Of a DNA stretch of 64,000 nucleotides, positions 8,544 to 20,087 are shown piece by piece. Positions within the stretch are counted from its first letter, which is position 1. Each line of letters opens with the position of its first letter. A program made the position numbers and the translations under genes. Source of the DNA: ZC4RG30 sp039917615 (lineage in GTDB: Bacteria; Pseudomonadota; Gammaproteobacteria; Steroidobacterales; Steroidobacteraceae); the NCBI GenBank assembly GCA_039917615.1, contig JBDSJD010000029.1, positions 62,001 to 126,000 on the forward strand, in the 5' to 3' direction. The notes under the pieces were generated by a model. The model ran no database searches and had not been told where the DNA came from. It saw nothing but the letters and a program-made list of their open reading frames with translations.

Positions 8544-8734
8544 AGCACCAAATCAGGCTCAAGGATCGGTCTGGCCGCTAGGCTTTTCGCATGATGGTCG
8601 GAAAGGATCATGCCAATCGAACTCACTGCTGCATGGCTGGTCGAATTTTGTGTATCTGCGTAGCGATATGCCTGTTTCGCAGCTAGAATTCGCGGTTCGC
8701 TAACGCGACCCCTCTTTGACTTCCTGGAGCCCTC

Positions 8735-11113
<2,379 letters not shown>

Positions 11114-11133
11114 TCCTGACGGGCGCCGCACGC

Positions 11134-11874
11134 ATGAAGCACGCGGCGCGCTCATTACCGGTTGTTACGTGTCTTCTCATGCTGTTGGGATGCGGGGCCG
11201 CGCAACGCGGCGTGCTCTACCATCCCACTCACCACATCAATGACCGCGGGCTGGCGCGCTGGACGCAGGGCAGCGCGCTGATAGGTTTCGCGCGCGAGGT
11301 GCCGGCGCCGCAGAATGTCTGGCTGATGCTGCACGGAAATGGCGGGCAGGCGGCCGACCGTGCCTATGCATTGCCGTCGTTCTCTGCCAATGACTCCATT
11401 TTCATTCTGGAATATCCCGGCTATGGGCAACGCCCCGGGCTGCCATCACGGAAGAGCATCGACGCGGCGGCGCGCGAAGCCTATGCGCTGCTGCGCTCGC
11501 GATTTCCCGACACGCCAATCTGTGTCGTCGCCGAATCCATCGGCAGTGGCCCGGCCGCAACTTTGGCCTCCCTGGATCGGCCGCCGGACAAATTCGTGTT
11601 CATCGTGCCTTTCGAGAGCCTCACGGCGGTGGGTAGGGACTATGTGTCATCGTCCATAGCCAACCCGGTGCTCGCGGGCACATGGAACAATGCCACCGCG
11701 CTGGCGAAGTACCATGGCCCGCTCGAGGTGTTCGGCGCGAAGGACGACGAGGTCATCCACGTGCGGCACGCCCAGGCCCTGGCGAAGAGCCGGCCACAGG
11801 CGAAGTTCCATCTCATCGATGGCGGGCATAATGACTGGGCCAGCCAACTGAGCGTGCGCATCCGCAATCCCTGA
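11134..11874 (+). CDS. Alpha/beta-hydrolase lipoprotein
   Basis: A 246-residue protein with a lipoprotein signal (lipobox LLGC at residues 18-21). The alpha/beta-hydrolase core has the oxyanion-side LMLHGNGG, the nucleophile elbow AESIG (a variant of GxSxG), the acid in GAKDDEV and the histidine in DGGHND. Such membrane-anchored hydrolases resemble the YfhR/ABHD13-like group. The substrate is unknown. It starts 20 bases after rpoD and may be read through from it. Confidence 0.78.
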   Translation: MKHAARSLPVVTCLLMLLGCGAAQRGVLYHPTHHINDRGLARWTQGSALIGFAREVPAPQNVWLMLHGNGGQAADRAYALPSFSANDSIFILEYPGYGQRPGLPSRKSIDAAAREAYALLRSRFPDTPICVVAESIGSGPAATLASLDRPPDKFVFIVPFESLTAVGRDYVSSSIANPVLAGTWNNATALAKYHGPLEVFGAKDDEVIHVRHAQALAKSRPQAKFHLIDGGHNDWASQLSVRIRNP

Positions 11875-12031
11875 TGCGAAGTGCCTGCGCCCACCGGTAT
11901 CGCTTTGTGCAGAAGGGCAGGTTTCGCCCACCGGCGGGCCCTGCAGTAATCACTTGCCCATTGCGGCCGGCCAGCGCTAGCCTCGCGCTCCGCGACTGAG
12001 ATTTCCACATCATTGAAGTGAGACAGCCTCC

Positions 12032-14875
12032 ATGTACCGACAACTACTCCTCGCAATGACAGTGATGCTCATTCCGCTCGCAGGATGTGGCACGAAGCCC
12101 AAAACCCTGACACCCGCACCAGCATCCGAACTGCTGGCCGCCGTAGACATCCCCTACGAACAGTTCACGCTGCCGAATGGTTTGCGTGTGCTGGTGCATA
12201 CCGACCGCAAGGCGCCCGTGGTCGCGGTGTCGGTTTGGTATGACGTGGGTTCCAAGCACGAACCCGCGAGCAAGACCGGCTTCGCGCATCTGTTCGAGCA
12301 CCTGATGTTCAACGGCACGGAAAACGTGCCGGGCGATTTCTTCGAACCACTGCAGCAGGTTGGTTCCACCGATACCAACGGCACGACCTGGTTCGACCGC
12401 ACCAACTATTTCGAGACAGTGCCTAGTTCCGCGCTGGAAGTGGCGCTGTTTCTCGAAAGCGATCGCATGGGCCATCTGTTGGGCGCGGTGAGCCAGAAGG
12501 TGCTCGATAACCAGCGCGGCGTGGTGCAGAACGAAAAGCGCCAGGGTGACAACCAGCCCTATGGCCTGGTCGAGTACGCGCAACTGGCAGCGCTGCTGCC
12601 ATCCGACCATCCCTACGGGCACAGCACCATCGGTTCAATGGCTGACCTCGACAAAGCCAGTCTTGCGGATGTGAAGGCGTGGTTCGTCGACCACTATGGT
12701 CCGAACAACGCGATCCTCGCGCTGGCGGGCGATATCGACGCCGCAACCGCAAAGCCGCTGATCGAGAAATACTTTGGCGACATCCCCGCTGGCAAGCCGG
12801 TGCCGAAGGTCGAGGTTCCGGTGCCGACGTTGGCAGCGGCTAAGTCCGAGGTGATGAAGGACCATGTGGCCACCACGCGCCTGTACCGTTACTGGGCAGT
12901 ACCGGGCCTCAATGATGCGGATGCCGTGCCGCTTTCCATCGGCAGCTATGTGCTCGGTGGTCTGGCCAGCTCGCGCCTCGACAACATTCTCGTGCGGCAG
13001 GAACAGACGGCGGTGCGCGTCTCTGCTTCGTACCAGGAATTTGCGCAGCTCGGCTTCATCGAAGTCTTCGCGGATGTGAAGCCCGGCGTGGACGCGGACA
13101 AGGTCTCGGCGCGCCTGGACGCAATCATTGCTGCCTTCATCGAAGAGGGGCCGACCGAGGACGAAGTGCAACGCGTCGTCATTCGCAAGATCGCACAGAC
13201 CATCGATGGGCTCGAATCGGTGGGCGGCTTCGGCGGCAAAGCGCCAATACTGGCGGAAGGGCTGCTGTATGCCGGCGATCCTGCGTTCTACAAGAAGCGG
13301 CTCGCCCCGGCGACGCCGGTGCAGGTGCGCACCGCGATGCAGAAATGGCTCAAGCGGCCGGTTTACTCGCTGCGCGTCGAGCCCGGCGAGCGCGCTGCAT
13401 ATGCAGAATCCACTGGCGTTGCCGCGCGCACGGTCTCCATGCAACCGGCCCACTACGTTGCCCCCGGCGAGCAGCCAGTGGGACGCGGGCCGCTCGCCGC
13501 TGTAGATCGCAGCAAGCTTCCAGAAGTCGGCTCGATCCCGAATGTGGATTTCCCTGCCGTGGAGACCGGCAAACTTTCCAACGGCATCACCGTGCGCTTT
13601 GCCCGCCGCGACACCCTGCCCATGCTGCGGCTGTCCATGGTCTTCAATGCCGGGTATGCGGCCGATCCCCGGGACAAACTCGGAACACAGGCGCTGATGC
13701 TGGCGCTGCTGCCCGAAGGCACCAAGACCCGCAACAGCGTCCAGATCGCCGAGGAACAGGAACGGCTCGGCGCTAACATCGCCGCTGGCGCGAGCCTTGA
13801 TCGCACCAGTGTTTCGCTGGACGCACTGGTGCCGAACCTGGCGTTGTCGCTGGATCTGCTGGCAGACATCGTGAAAAACCCCGCTTTCGAACCTGCGGAG
13901 CTAGAACGACTGCGCGCCCGGCAACTGAATGTAATCGCGCAGGAATTCACCGACCCGCTGGGACTGGCTCGGCGCACACTGCCGCCGCTGCTATACGGTG
14001 ACTATCCCTACGGCATTCCTGGGGGCGGGACCGGTGACCTCGTTGTGATGCAGAAACTCACGCGCGAGGATCTGATCGGCTTCCATGATCGCTGGATCCG
14101 CGCCGACAACGCGGAGATCTTCGCCGTGGGCGCCACCACGCTCAAGGATTTGCTACCGCTGCTTGAAGCACGCTTCGGTGAATGGAAGCCGGCTGATGTA
14201 GCCAAGGGAACCAAGAATTTCGACGCGAAGATTCCGGCCAAGTCCGAGCGGATCGTGCTGGTGAACCGGCCGCAGTCGCCGCAATCCATGATCCTTGCCG
14301 GGCAGGTGCTGAGCCAGCTCGGTTCGGATGACCTGGTGGCGCTGGTTTCTGGCAACGATGTGTTGGGCGGCAATTTCCTGTCGCGCATCAACATGGACCT
14401 GCGCGAAACCAGGGGCTGGTCGTATGGTGTACGCGGCAGCGTATCGCAGCTTGAGCAGCGCGTGCTCTACCAGCTGCGCGCGCCCGTGCAGGCTGACCGC
14501 ACCGGCGCTTCGATTGCCGCAATGAAGACGCATGTGAAGGATTTCGTCAGCGCCAAAGGCGTGACGCCGGCAGAGCTGGCACGCACCATCAACGGCAGCG
14601 TACGTGAACTGCCGGGCAGCTTCGAAACCTCCGCAGCCGTGCTGGCGCAGATGGAGCAGGACGTGTTGTACAAGCACGCCGCCGACTACGCCGAGACGCT
14701 GGCCGGGCGTTACCAGTCCCTGGATGCAACGGCGCTGGATGCCGCAGTGCGCAGCGCGATCGATCCCAATGGCTTCACCTGGGTGGTGGTCGGCGACAAG
14801 GCCAAAGTGCTGCCGCAGCTGAAGGCGTTGAAAATCCCGGTGACCGTCATCGAAGCGCCCACCGGCAAGGACTGA
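12032..14875 (+). CDS. M16 family zinc metalloprotease, lipoprotein
   Basis: A 947-residue insulinase/pitrilysin-family protein with two M16 repeats. The N-terminus is a lipoprotein signal with LAGC near residue 19. The inverted zinc motif HLFEH lies near residue 86 in FAHLFEHLMFNGTENVPG, and the downstream glutamate ligand is expected in VVQNEKR near residue 165. The second half (from about residue 505) repeats the fold without the zinc motif, as in the usual fused active/inactive pair. It probably degrades peptides in the periplasm. The 157 bases upstream hold no other gene that I can support. Confidence 0.92.
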   Translation: MYRQLLLAMTVMLIPLAGCGTKPKTLTPAPASELLAAVDIPYEQFTLPNGLRVLVHTDRKAPVVAVSVWYDVGSKHEPASKTGFAHLFEHLMFNGTENVPGDFFEPLQQVGSTDTNGTTWFDRTNYFETVPSSALEVALFLESDRMGHLLGAVSQKVLDNQRGVVQNEKRQGDNQPYGLVEYAQLAALLPSDHPYGHSTIGSMADLDKASLADVKAWFVDHYGPNNAILALAGDIDAATAKPLIEKYFGDIPAGKPVPKVEVPVPTLAAAKSEVMKDHVATTRLYRYWAVPGLNDADAVPLSIGSYVLGGLASSRLDNILVRQEQTAVRVSASYQEFAQLGFIEVFADVKPGVDADKVSARLDAIIAAFIEEGPTEDEVQRVVIRKIAQTIDGLESVGGFGGKAPILAEGLLYAGDPAFYKKRLAPATPVQVRTAMQKWLKRPVYSLRVEPGERAAYAESTGVAARTVSMQPAHYVAPGEQPVGRGPLAAVDRSKLPEVGSIPNVDFPAVETGKLSNGITVRFARRDTLPMLRLSMVFNAGYAADPRDKLGTQALMLALLPEGTKTRNSVQIAEEQERLGANIAAGASLDRTSVSLDALVPNLALSLDLLADIVKNPAFEPAELERLRARQLNVIAQEFTDPLGLARRTLPPLLYGDYPYGIPGGGTGDLVVMQKLTREDLIGFHDRWIRADNAEIFAVGATTLKDLLPLLEARFGEWKPADVAKGTKNFDAKIPAKSERIVLVNRPQSPQSMILAGQVLSQLGSDDLVALVSGNDVLGGNFLSRINMDLRETRGWSYGVRGSVSQLEQRVLYQLRAPVQADRTGASIAAMKTHVKDFVSAKGVTPAELARTINGSVRELPGSFETSAAVLAQMEQDVLYKHAADYAETLAGRYQSLDATALDAAVRSAIDPNGFTWVVVGDKAKVLPQLKALKIPVTVIEAPTGKD

Positions 14876-14897
14876 CGTCACGAAGACCCCCGGCGCA

Positions 14898-15734
14898 TTG
14901 CAGCCGCTGATCGACGACGGCATCATCGACTCGGTGGTCCGTCGCCTGCGCAGCGGCAAGGAAGCCTCTGTGTTCATCGTCGCCTGCGGCGATGAACTGC
15001 GCTGCGCGAAAGTCTATAAGGAAGCCAACCACCGCGGTTTCCACAAGCTCGCCGAATATCAGGAAGGCCGCAAGACGCGTGGCAGCCGCGATGCGCGCGC
15101 CCTGCGTGGCGGCAGCCGTCATGGCCGGGAGCTGGCAGAGGAGCAGTGGAAGAACGCCGAAGTGGATGCGCTCTATGCCCTCGATCGCGCTGGTGTACGC
15201 GTGCCCAAGCCCCAGGGCATCTTTGACGGCGTGCTGCTGATGGAGCTGGTCGCCGATGCCGAAGGCGGCCCGGCGCCGCGGCTCGGCGACATCCACATCA
15301 CGCCTGAACAGGCGCGCGAATGGCACGCATTCATGCTGTCGCAGATCGTGCTGATGCTGTGCGCCGGCATCATTCATGGCGACCTTTCCGAGTTCAATGT
15401 GCTGGTGGATGCGGGCGGCCCGGTGATCATCGACCTGCCGCAGGCGGTGGATGCCGCGAGTAACAACAATGCCTTCGCGCTTTTCGAGCGCGATGTGAAC
15501 AACCTGCGCGAAACCTTCGGGCGCAGCGCGCCTGCGCTGCTGGAAACCCATTACGCGCACGAGATCTGGGCGCACTACAGCGCGGGGAAGCTGACACCGG
15601 CCACGATGCTGACCGGCAAGTTCGAGTTCGATGAAACCGCGGCGGATGTGGAAGGCGTGCTGGCGCACATCGAGGAAGAGCGGCTGATCGCGGCAGAGCG
15701 CGCTCGCCGGCTGGCTGAGGCTGACACTGCCTAG
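14898..15734 (+). CDS. RIO1-like serine/threonine protein kinase
   Basis: A 278-residue bacterial RIO-family kinase. The ATP-binding region is SGKEASVFIV, followed by the lysine segment RCAKVYKEA; the catalytic loop is HGDLSEFN and the metal-binding motif IDLPQ. The RIO flexible loop contains the charged GRKTRGSRDARALRGGSRHG. Substrates of bacterial RIO kinases are essentially unknown. The start is odd: homologues commonly begin MKTPxxxxPL, and the matching codons here (KTPGALQPL) are preceded by GTC, not ATG or GTG. The only canonical start after the in-frame stop at 14841 is TTG 14898, without a clear ribosome binding site. Confidence 0.88.
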   Translation: MQPLIDDGIIDSVVRRLRSGKEASVFIVACGDELRCAKVYKEANHRGFHKLAEYQEGRKTRGSRDARALRGGSRHGRELAEEQWKNAEVDALYALDRAGVRVPKPQGIFDGVLLMELVADAEGGPAPRLGDIHITPEQAREWHAFMLSQIVLMLCAGIIHGDLSEFNVLVDAGGPVIIDLPQAVDAASNNNAFALFERDVNNLRETFGRSAPALLETHYAHEIWAHYSAGKLTPATMLTGKFEFDETAADVEGVLAHIEEERLIAAERARRLAEADTA

Positions 15735-15900
15735 CTGCCTGGCTGCGGCGTGCAGGCGCCGTAGGAAAGGGACCACACCAGTATCCGACCCGGGCCGTCT
15801 TTCCCACAGCGGCCCAGAAGCGCTCAATGGATCCCAACCCACGGTGGCATGCGAGTAGCGTGGGTGCACTCATCACCTCGCACAATGAAAGAGGTCTGTC

Positions 15901-16083
15901 ATGAATAAGGATCAGGTCAAGGGTTCCGCCAAGACAGCGGCCGGCAAGCTGCAGAAGAATGCTGGCAAGGCCGTGGGTAGCACCGAACACCAGGTGAAGG
16001 GCGCGGCGCGCGAGATCGCCGGCAAGACACAGAAGGCCTACGGCGACATAAAGGACGATGCGCGCAAGTCACGCGCGCATTGA
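15901..16083 (+). CDS. CsbD-family stress protein
   Basis: A 60-residue hydrophilic, Lys/Ala/Gly-rich protein (MNKDQVKGSAKTAAGKLQK, QVKGAAREIAGKTQKAYGD) with the two CsbD-like repeats. Homologues (B. subtilis CsbD, E. coli YjbJ) are abundant general-stress proteins of unknown biochemical function. An AAAGAGG ribosome binding site precedes the ATG. It is monocistronic, with a strong hairpin downstream at 16108-16136. Confidence 0.88.
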   Translation: MNKDQVKGSAKTAAGKLQKNAGKAVGSTEHQVKGAAREIAGKTQKAYGDIKDDARKSRAH

Positions 16084-16107
16084 GTCTGTTACGACCGATG
16101 TGAGCTA

Positions 16108-16142
16108 ATCGCCCCAGTGCGAAAGCCTGGGGCGATTTGTTT
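16108..16142 (+). terminator. Intrinsic terminator after the CsbD gene
   Basis: A perfect 10-bp stem, ATCGCCCCAG (16108-16117) and CTGGGGCGAT (16127-16136), with a 9-base loop and a T-rich tail TTGTTTG. It lies 24 bases after the CsbD stop, the clearest rho-independent terminator I found in the window. Confidence 0.8.
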
Positions 16143-16171
16143 GAAGGCGCAAAGCAAACCGGTGTCAGCTC

Positions 16172-17209
16172 GTGTCACGCGCGTTAAAAGGCCTTCGGTA
16201 CGTATCTGACACGTCCGCGGGAATTTCCCGGCATCGCCACAAGACGCGTGGCGCGACTCCCGTCTTCACTTACCGCAACGCAAGCGGTGGCCCCGTGAAG
16301 GCGGCTGCAACGCTTGCCCGGATTCGCGCGCTGGCCATTCCACCTGCATACGAAAATGTGTGGATCTGCCCCAATCCGCGGGGGCACCTGCAGGCGACCG
16401 GCCGCGACGCGCGTGGCCGCAAGCCATACCGGTATCACCCGCTATGGCGGCAGAATAAAGATGAAATCAAACACGCGCGCATGCACGCCTTCGGGCGATC
16501 ACTACCCCGCCTGCGGCGAATCCTGCGGACCGATCTACGCAAGCCGGGGCTGCCACGCGAGAAAGTGCTCGCGCTGGTGCTGAGCCTGATGGATGCCACC
16601 AGTGTGCGCGTGGGTAATGCCGAGTACGCCCGCAGCAACGGCAGTTTTGGTCTTTCAACACTGCACGACCGGCATGCACGCTTTGCAAGAAACGGCGTCG
16701 GCATCCTGCACTTCCCCGGCAAGGGCGGCGCAATCCATGACGTCCAAATCGACGACCGCAAGCTCGCGGCGCTGGTGAGAAAGTGTCAGCACCTGCCAGG
16801 CCAGCGGTTGTTCCAGTACCTGGACGACGACGGCCGCCAGCACGCCGTGGATTCAGGACAGCTCAACCAGTATCTGCATCAGCATCTGGGCGTGGACTAC
16901 TCGGCCAAGGACTTCCGCACCTGGCACGCGACCTTGCGTGCGTACCAGCTGCTGCTTGGGGTGCCCCTGCCGCAACCATGCACGGAGCGCGCCTGTCGTA
17001 AGTGCATTGCCGCCGTGGTTTCCGAGGTGGCCACCGAACTTCGCAATACGCCCGCCGTATGCCGCAAGTCGTACATCAATCCGGTGGTATTGACTGCCTG
17101 GCAGGAAGGTAAGGGCCCCTTCGGTCGCTCGCGCTCCATTCGCAGCCGAAGCACTAGGCCACTGCTTGCACTATTGAAGCAGTCTGCAACTCAGACCGAC
17201 GGTCGCTAG
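16172..17209 (+). CDS. DNA topoisomerase IB (bacterial/poxvirus type)
   Basis: A 345-residue type IB topoisomerase, which nicks one strand through a 3'-phosphotyrosyl link and relaxes supercoils. The N-terminal domain contains AIPPAYENVWICPNPRGHLQATGRDARGRKQYRYH-like family sequence (PPAYENVWI, QATGRDARGRKPYRYH). The catalytic set is visible: Arg in TSVRVGNAEYA, Lys in FPGKGG, Arg in FRTWHAT and Tyr in CRKSYINP. Start is GTG 16172. The stop codon lies inside a segment resembling the end of another gene (see 17206-17265). These enzymes are dispensable in most bacteria and patchily distributed. Confidence 0.92.
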   Translation: MSRALKGLRYVSDTSAGISRHRHKTRGATPVFTYRNASGGPVKAAATLARIRALAIPPAYENVWICPNPRGHLQATGRDARGRKPYRYHPLWRQNKDEIKHARMHAFGRSLPRLRRILRTDLRKPGLPREKVLALVLSLMDATSVRVGNAEYARSNGSFGLSTLHDRHARFARNGVGILHFPGKGGAIHDVQIDDRKLAALVRKCQHLPGQRLFQYLDDDGRQHAVDSGQLNQYLHQHLGVDYSAKDFRTWHATLRAYQLLLGVPLPQPCTERACRKCIAAVVSEVATELRNTPAVCRKSYINPVVLTAWQEGKGPFGRSRSIRSRSTRPLLALLKQSATQTDGR

Positions 17210-17265
17210 CTCACTTTCAGGAACGCTTCGTAGTCGTTTGTGGGCCTTGTCCCAAGCTCCGGTCG
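17206..17265 (-). pseudogene. 3'-end remnant of a thioredoxin-lipoprotein gene
   Basis: About 45 bases here (from 17215 upward) match the last codons of the thioredoxin-fold lipoprotein gene at 21219, nearly base for base. In translation the remnant ends NDYEAFLKVS-stop, against TDCEAFLKGI-stop in the intact gene. One inserted base shifts the frame before that point, where the other frame reads WDKAH against GDKAR. No larger copy is present. It is best read as the tail of a decayed paralogue or a small duplication. Confidence 0.5.
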
Positions 17266-17288
17266 TGAATCATCTGTTCCTTTGGCCG

Positions 17289-19673
17289 TCACAACTCGCG
17301 CAACACAACAGCAGGGCGCAACCGCGCCGTACGTAGCGCGTGCATGGCTCCGGCCATTACTGCGATCGCGAGTGATGCCAGCGATGCAAGCGCGAACATC
17401 CACCATCGCAGCTCGATGCGATAAATGAAGCCATGAAGCCAACGATCCATCACCCACGCCGCAATCGGCCAGGCGAGCACGTTGGCCCAGATGGCGGGAC
17501 GTGCGAACTGCACCAGCAGCAGACGCAACACTTGCGGCGTGCCCGCACCGAGGGCCTTGCGCACGGCGATTTCGCCACTGCGGCGTCGAGCGAGCTGTGC
17601 CGAGAGACCGAAGAGGCCCAGCGCCGCTATGGTGACCGCGACTGCCGTGAATCCCGCGAGCACGCCCGCCTGACGTCGCAGGTCGCGCCAGGTGCGCTGG
17701 ATGGCGTGGTCGAGAAGTTCGCGATGGATGGGACCGGAGTGGCCCGAGCGCTTCCACAGCGCGTCGATCGCAACGAGCGTTTGTCGCGGATTCGCCCCCA
17801 CCATCTGCGCAATGACGTAGCGGTAAGCCTGGGGCGAATTGCGAAACACCATGGGCTGGATCTGCGTCCCGATGCCCTGCAGCGCAAAGTCCGGCGCGAC
17901 GCCCACGATGCGCAGTGCGTCGTCGGAGAGGAAACGGGCGCTGCGACCAACCGCCTCGGCCGCCGTGCGCAACCCCAGTGCGCTGACCGCCGCCTGGTTG
18001 ATCACCACGCCGTCACCGTCCAGATCGAAACGGCCCGCGACCGGTGCAAGGCCTGCCAATTCCAACAGTCCAGTCTGCGCGGCGACAAATGTTACCAAGA
18101 GGGGCACTGCACTGCCGGCGGGAGTGCTCACAGCGCTCCCGCCCCCGCCAATGCCGAAGCGTGAATCGCTACATGCAGCAGCCTTGATGCCGGGCAGGCG
18201 CTTCAGTTCCGCAACAAAGGAGCCGCGACAATCACTGTCGATCACGACCAGATTCTCGGATCTGAAACCCAGTCCGGTGCGCACTGCGAAGCTCGACTGA
18301 CCGTCCACTACGATCACGCCAATGAGCAGCAACGTCAGGATCGCGAACTGCACGGCGACCAGGCCGCGACGCAGGCGAATGCCACCGACGCCGGCGCCAT
18401 GGCACCGCAAGCCGGGCGCGGGCGCAGGACGCGTCAGCACCAGCGCCGGATACAGCCCCGCCACGACGGCGATTGCTACCGTGAACCCCGCGATCTGCAG
18501 CGTCGACGCCGCGTTCTGCCACCAGGGCTCGGCGATCGAGCGACCTAGGATTGCGCCGAGCTGGGGCTGCAGCCATTCGACCAGCGCCGCGGCCAGCGTC
18601 GCTGCGCAGCCGACCTGCAGTGCCGACTCGCCGATGAATTGCAGCGCCAGCTCGGCGCGCGTTGCACCCGCCACGCGGCGCATGGCGACTTCCAAGGAGC
18701 GCGAGTCACCGTATGCGGTTGTGAGGTTGATGAAATTGACGATGGCAATGACGAGAATCAGCGCGCCTGTCCCCGACAGCGCCAGTAGCAACTCGCGACT
18801 GCCCGCGGGCTTCATCGCATTCGCGCCTGCCGGGACGAAGTGGATGTCGGCAAGTCCCTGGAGGTACAAGCGGGGGGTGGGCACGAGCGGTTTGCCGTCG
18901 GGTCCTCGCGGAACGGTCACGTGCTTTTCCATCGCGACCTGTAAGCCTTCATCCAGCCGCCGCGGATCGGCGCCTGGCCGCAGTCGCAGGTACGTCAGCG
19001 CGCTGGCGAATTCGTCGAATGACTGGTTCATGAACTGCAGTGGTGCATCGCGCGGTACCAAAGGTGAGACCGCGCTTCGCGCCGAAAGCAGGACTTCAAA
19101 TGCGAAGTGCGTTTGAGCCGGCAGGTCGCGCAGCACGGCTCCAATGCGAAACGAACTCTTGCCGTCTAGCGTCAGGGTCTGATCCAGCACGTCTTCACGA
19201 CCGTAGAGGCGGCGGGCGGTTTCCTGGGTGAGTACGGCGCCATCAGGACGCTCGAGGGCGGCGCGGACATCGCCGGAAATCTTCGGCAGCGCGAGTACAT
19301 CCTGCAGCTCGGCGTCGCTCCATGCGATAGCGACATCGGATTCGTTCGCACCGACCTGAATGCGGCCGCGGGCGTTCCTCAGACGACCTGACACTTCTAT
19401 TTGCGGAAAGTCCTCGAGCAACCACGCGGCAATTTGCGGTGCCGTTCCCGCAGACGGCGGGAGCTGGGTATTGCCCAGGCCGATACCCATTGCGACACGA
19501 TGGATACGATCGTGTGCCGGGATCCAGCGATCAAAGCTGAGCTCATCGCGAACGTACAGCCCGATGAGAAGCGCGGCCGCGAGTGCCAGCGCAAGCGCAC
19601 CGACGTTGACCACCGCGTAGAGACGGTGACGATCGAGATGACGCAGCGCCGCTGCCAGATAGTGTCGAAGCAC
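17289..19673 (-). CDS. MacB/FtsX-type ABC transporter permease (orphan)
   Basis: A 794-residue permease with an N-terminal membrane span (near residues 20-43), a MacB-like periplasmic domain, a first FtsX domain near 275-415, a second periplasmic domain and a second FtsX domain ending the protein (RRRSGEIAVRKALGAGTPQVLRLLL). The duplicated arrangement is that of the large permeases that work with a LolD/MacB-type ATPase to move lipids, peptides or drugs across the envelope. No ATPase or adaptor gene is adjacent, so its partner must be elsewhere or lost. Start is GTG 19673. Confidence 0.88.
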   Translation of the reverse strand: MLRHYLAAALRHLDRHRLYAVVNVGALALALAAALLIGLYVRDELSFDRWIPAHDRIHRVAMGIGLGNTQLPPSAGTAPQIAAWLLEDFPQIEVSGRLRNARGRIQVGANESDVAIAWSDAELQDVLALPKISGDVRAALERPDGAVLTQETARRLYGREDVLDQTLTLDGKSSFRIGAVLRDLPAQTHFAFEVLLSARSAVSPLVPRDAPLQFMNQSFDEFASALTYLRLRPGADPRRLDEGLQVAMEKHVTVPRGPDGKPLVPTPRLYLQGLADIHFVPAGANAMKPAGSRELLLALSGTGALILVIAIVNFINLTTAYGDSRSLEVAMRRVAGATRAELALQFIGESALQVGCAATLAAALVEWLQPQLGAILGRSIAEPWWQNAASTLQIAGFTVAIAVVAGLYPALVLTRPAPAPGLRCHGAGVGGIRLRRGLVAVQFAILTLLLIGVIVVDGQSSFAVRTGLGFRSENLVVIDSDCRGSFVAELKRLPGIKAAACSDSRFGIGGGGSAVSTPAGSAVPLLVTFVAAQTGLLELAGLAPVAGRFDLDGDGVVINQAAVSALGLRTAAEAVGRSARFLSDDALRIVGVAPDFALQGIGTQIQPMVFRNSPQAYRYVIAQMVGANPRQTLVAIDALWKRSGHSGPIHRELLDHAIQRTWRDLRRQAGVLAGFTAVAVTIAALGLFGLSAQLARRRSGEIAVRKALGAGTPQVLRLLLVQFARPAIWANVLAWPIAAWVMDRWLHGFIYRIELRWWMFALASLASLAIAVMAGAMHALRTARLRPAVVLREL

Positions 19674-19837
19674 ACCGCAGTGTAGGGCGGGAAAGCGCTA
19701 CGACCAATCCGCTTCGAATCAACGGGTTGCGCGTCGGCATGCGAGGGGCGTAGAGCGCAGTTGTCCGGATCCGGACAGCGCGGTCGTCGTCACGGTGGGC
19801 GACTCACATAGCAGACCCAGCAACCCTGGCGGGCGCT

Positions 19838-20044
19838 GTGAAGACCCCCGCCCTACCGTCAATGTTTCTCGTCATGTTGCAACAGGGTGCGGAACCCAAT
19901 CTCAGGTACGCACTCATCAATGAGTTGAGCCGGCGCCTCGGCGATGTCGGTGGGCGCGCCGCATTGCAGAAGGTCAGTCTTGAAGATGCGGACCCCCAGT
20001 TGCGCGAAGTGGCAGCCAAAGCCCTGCAGGATTCACATGGCTAG
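19838..20044 (+). CDS. Short HEAT-like repeat ORF, possibly a remnant
   Basis: 68 codons from GTG 19838, or 60 residues from ATG 19862. The C-terminal half (GRAALQKVSLEDADPQLREVAAKALQD) looks like one HEAT repeat. No clear ribosome binding site and no partner gene. A single HEAT unit is unlikely to fold usefully alone, so this may be the end of a lost larger gene. The 160 bases before it, back to the ABC permease start, hold nothing else I can support. Confidence 0.35.
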   Translation: MKTPALPSMFLVMLQQGAEPNLRYALINELSRRLGDVGGRAALQKVSLEDADPQLREVAAKALQDSHG

Positions 20045-20087
20045 GTAGTACGACCTATTCTCCCCGTGCATAGTCTTCCGCTTGAGA

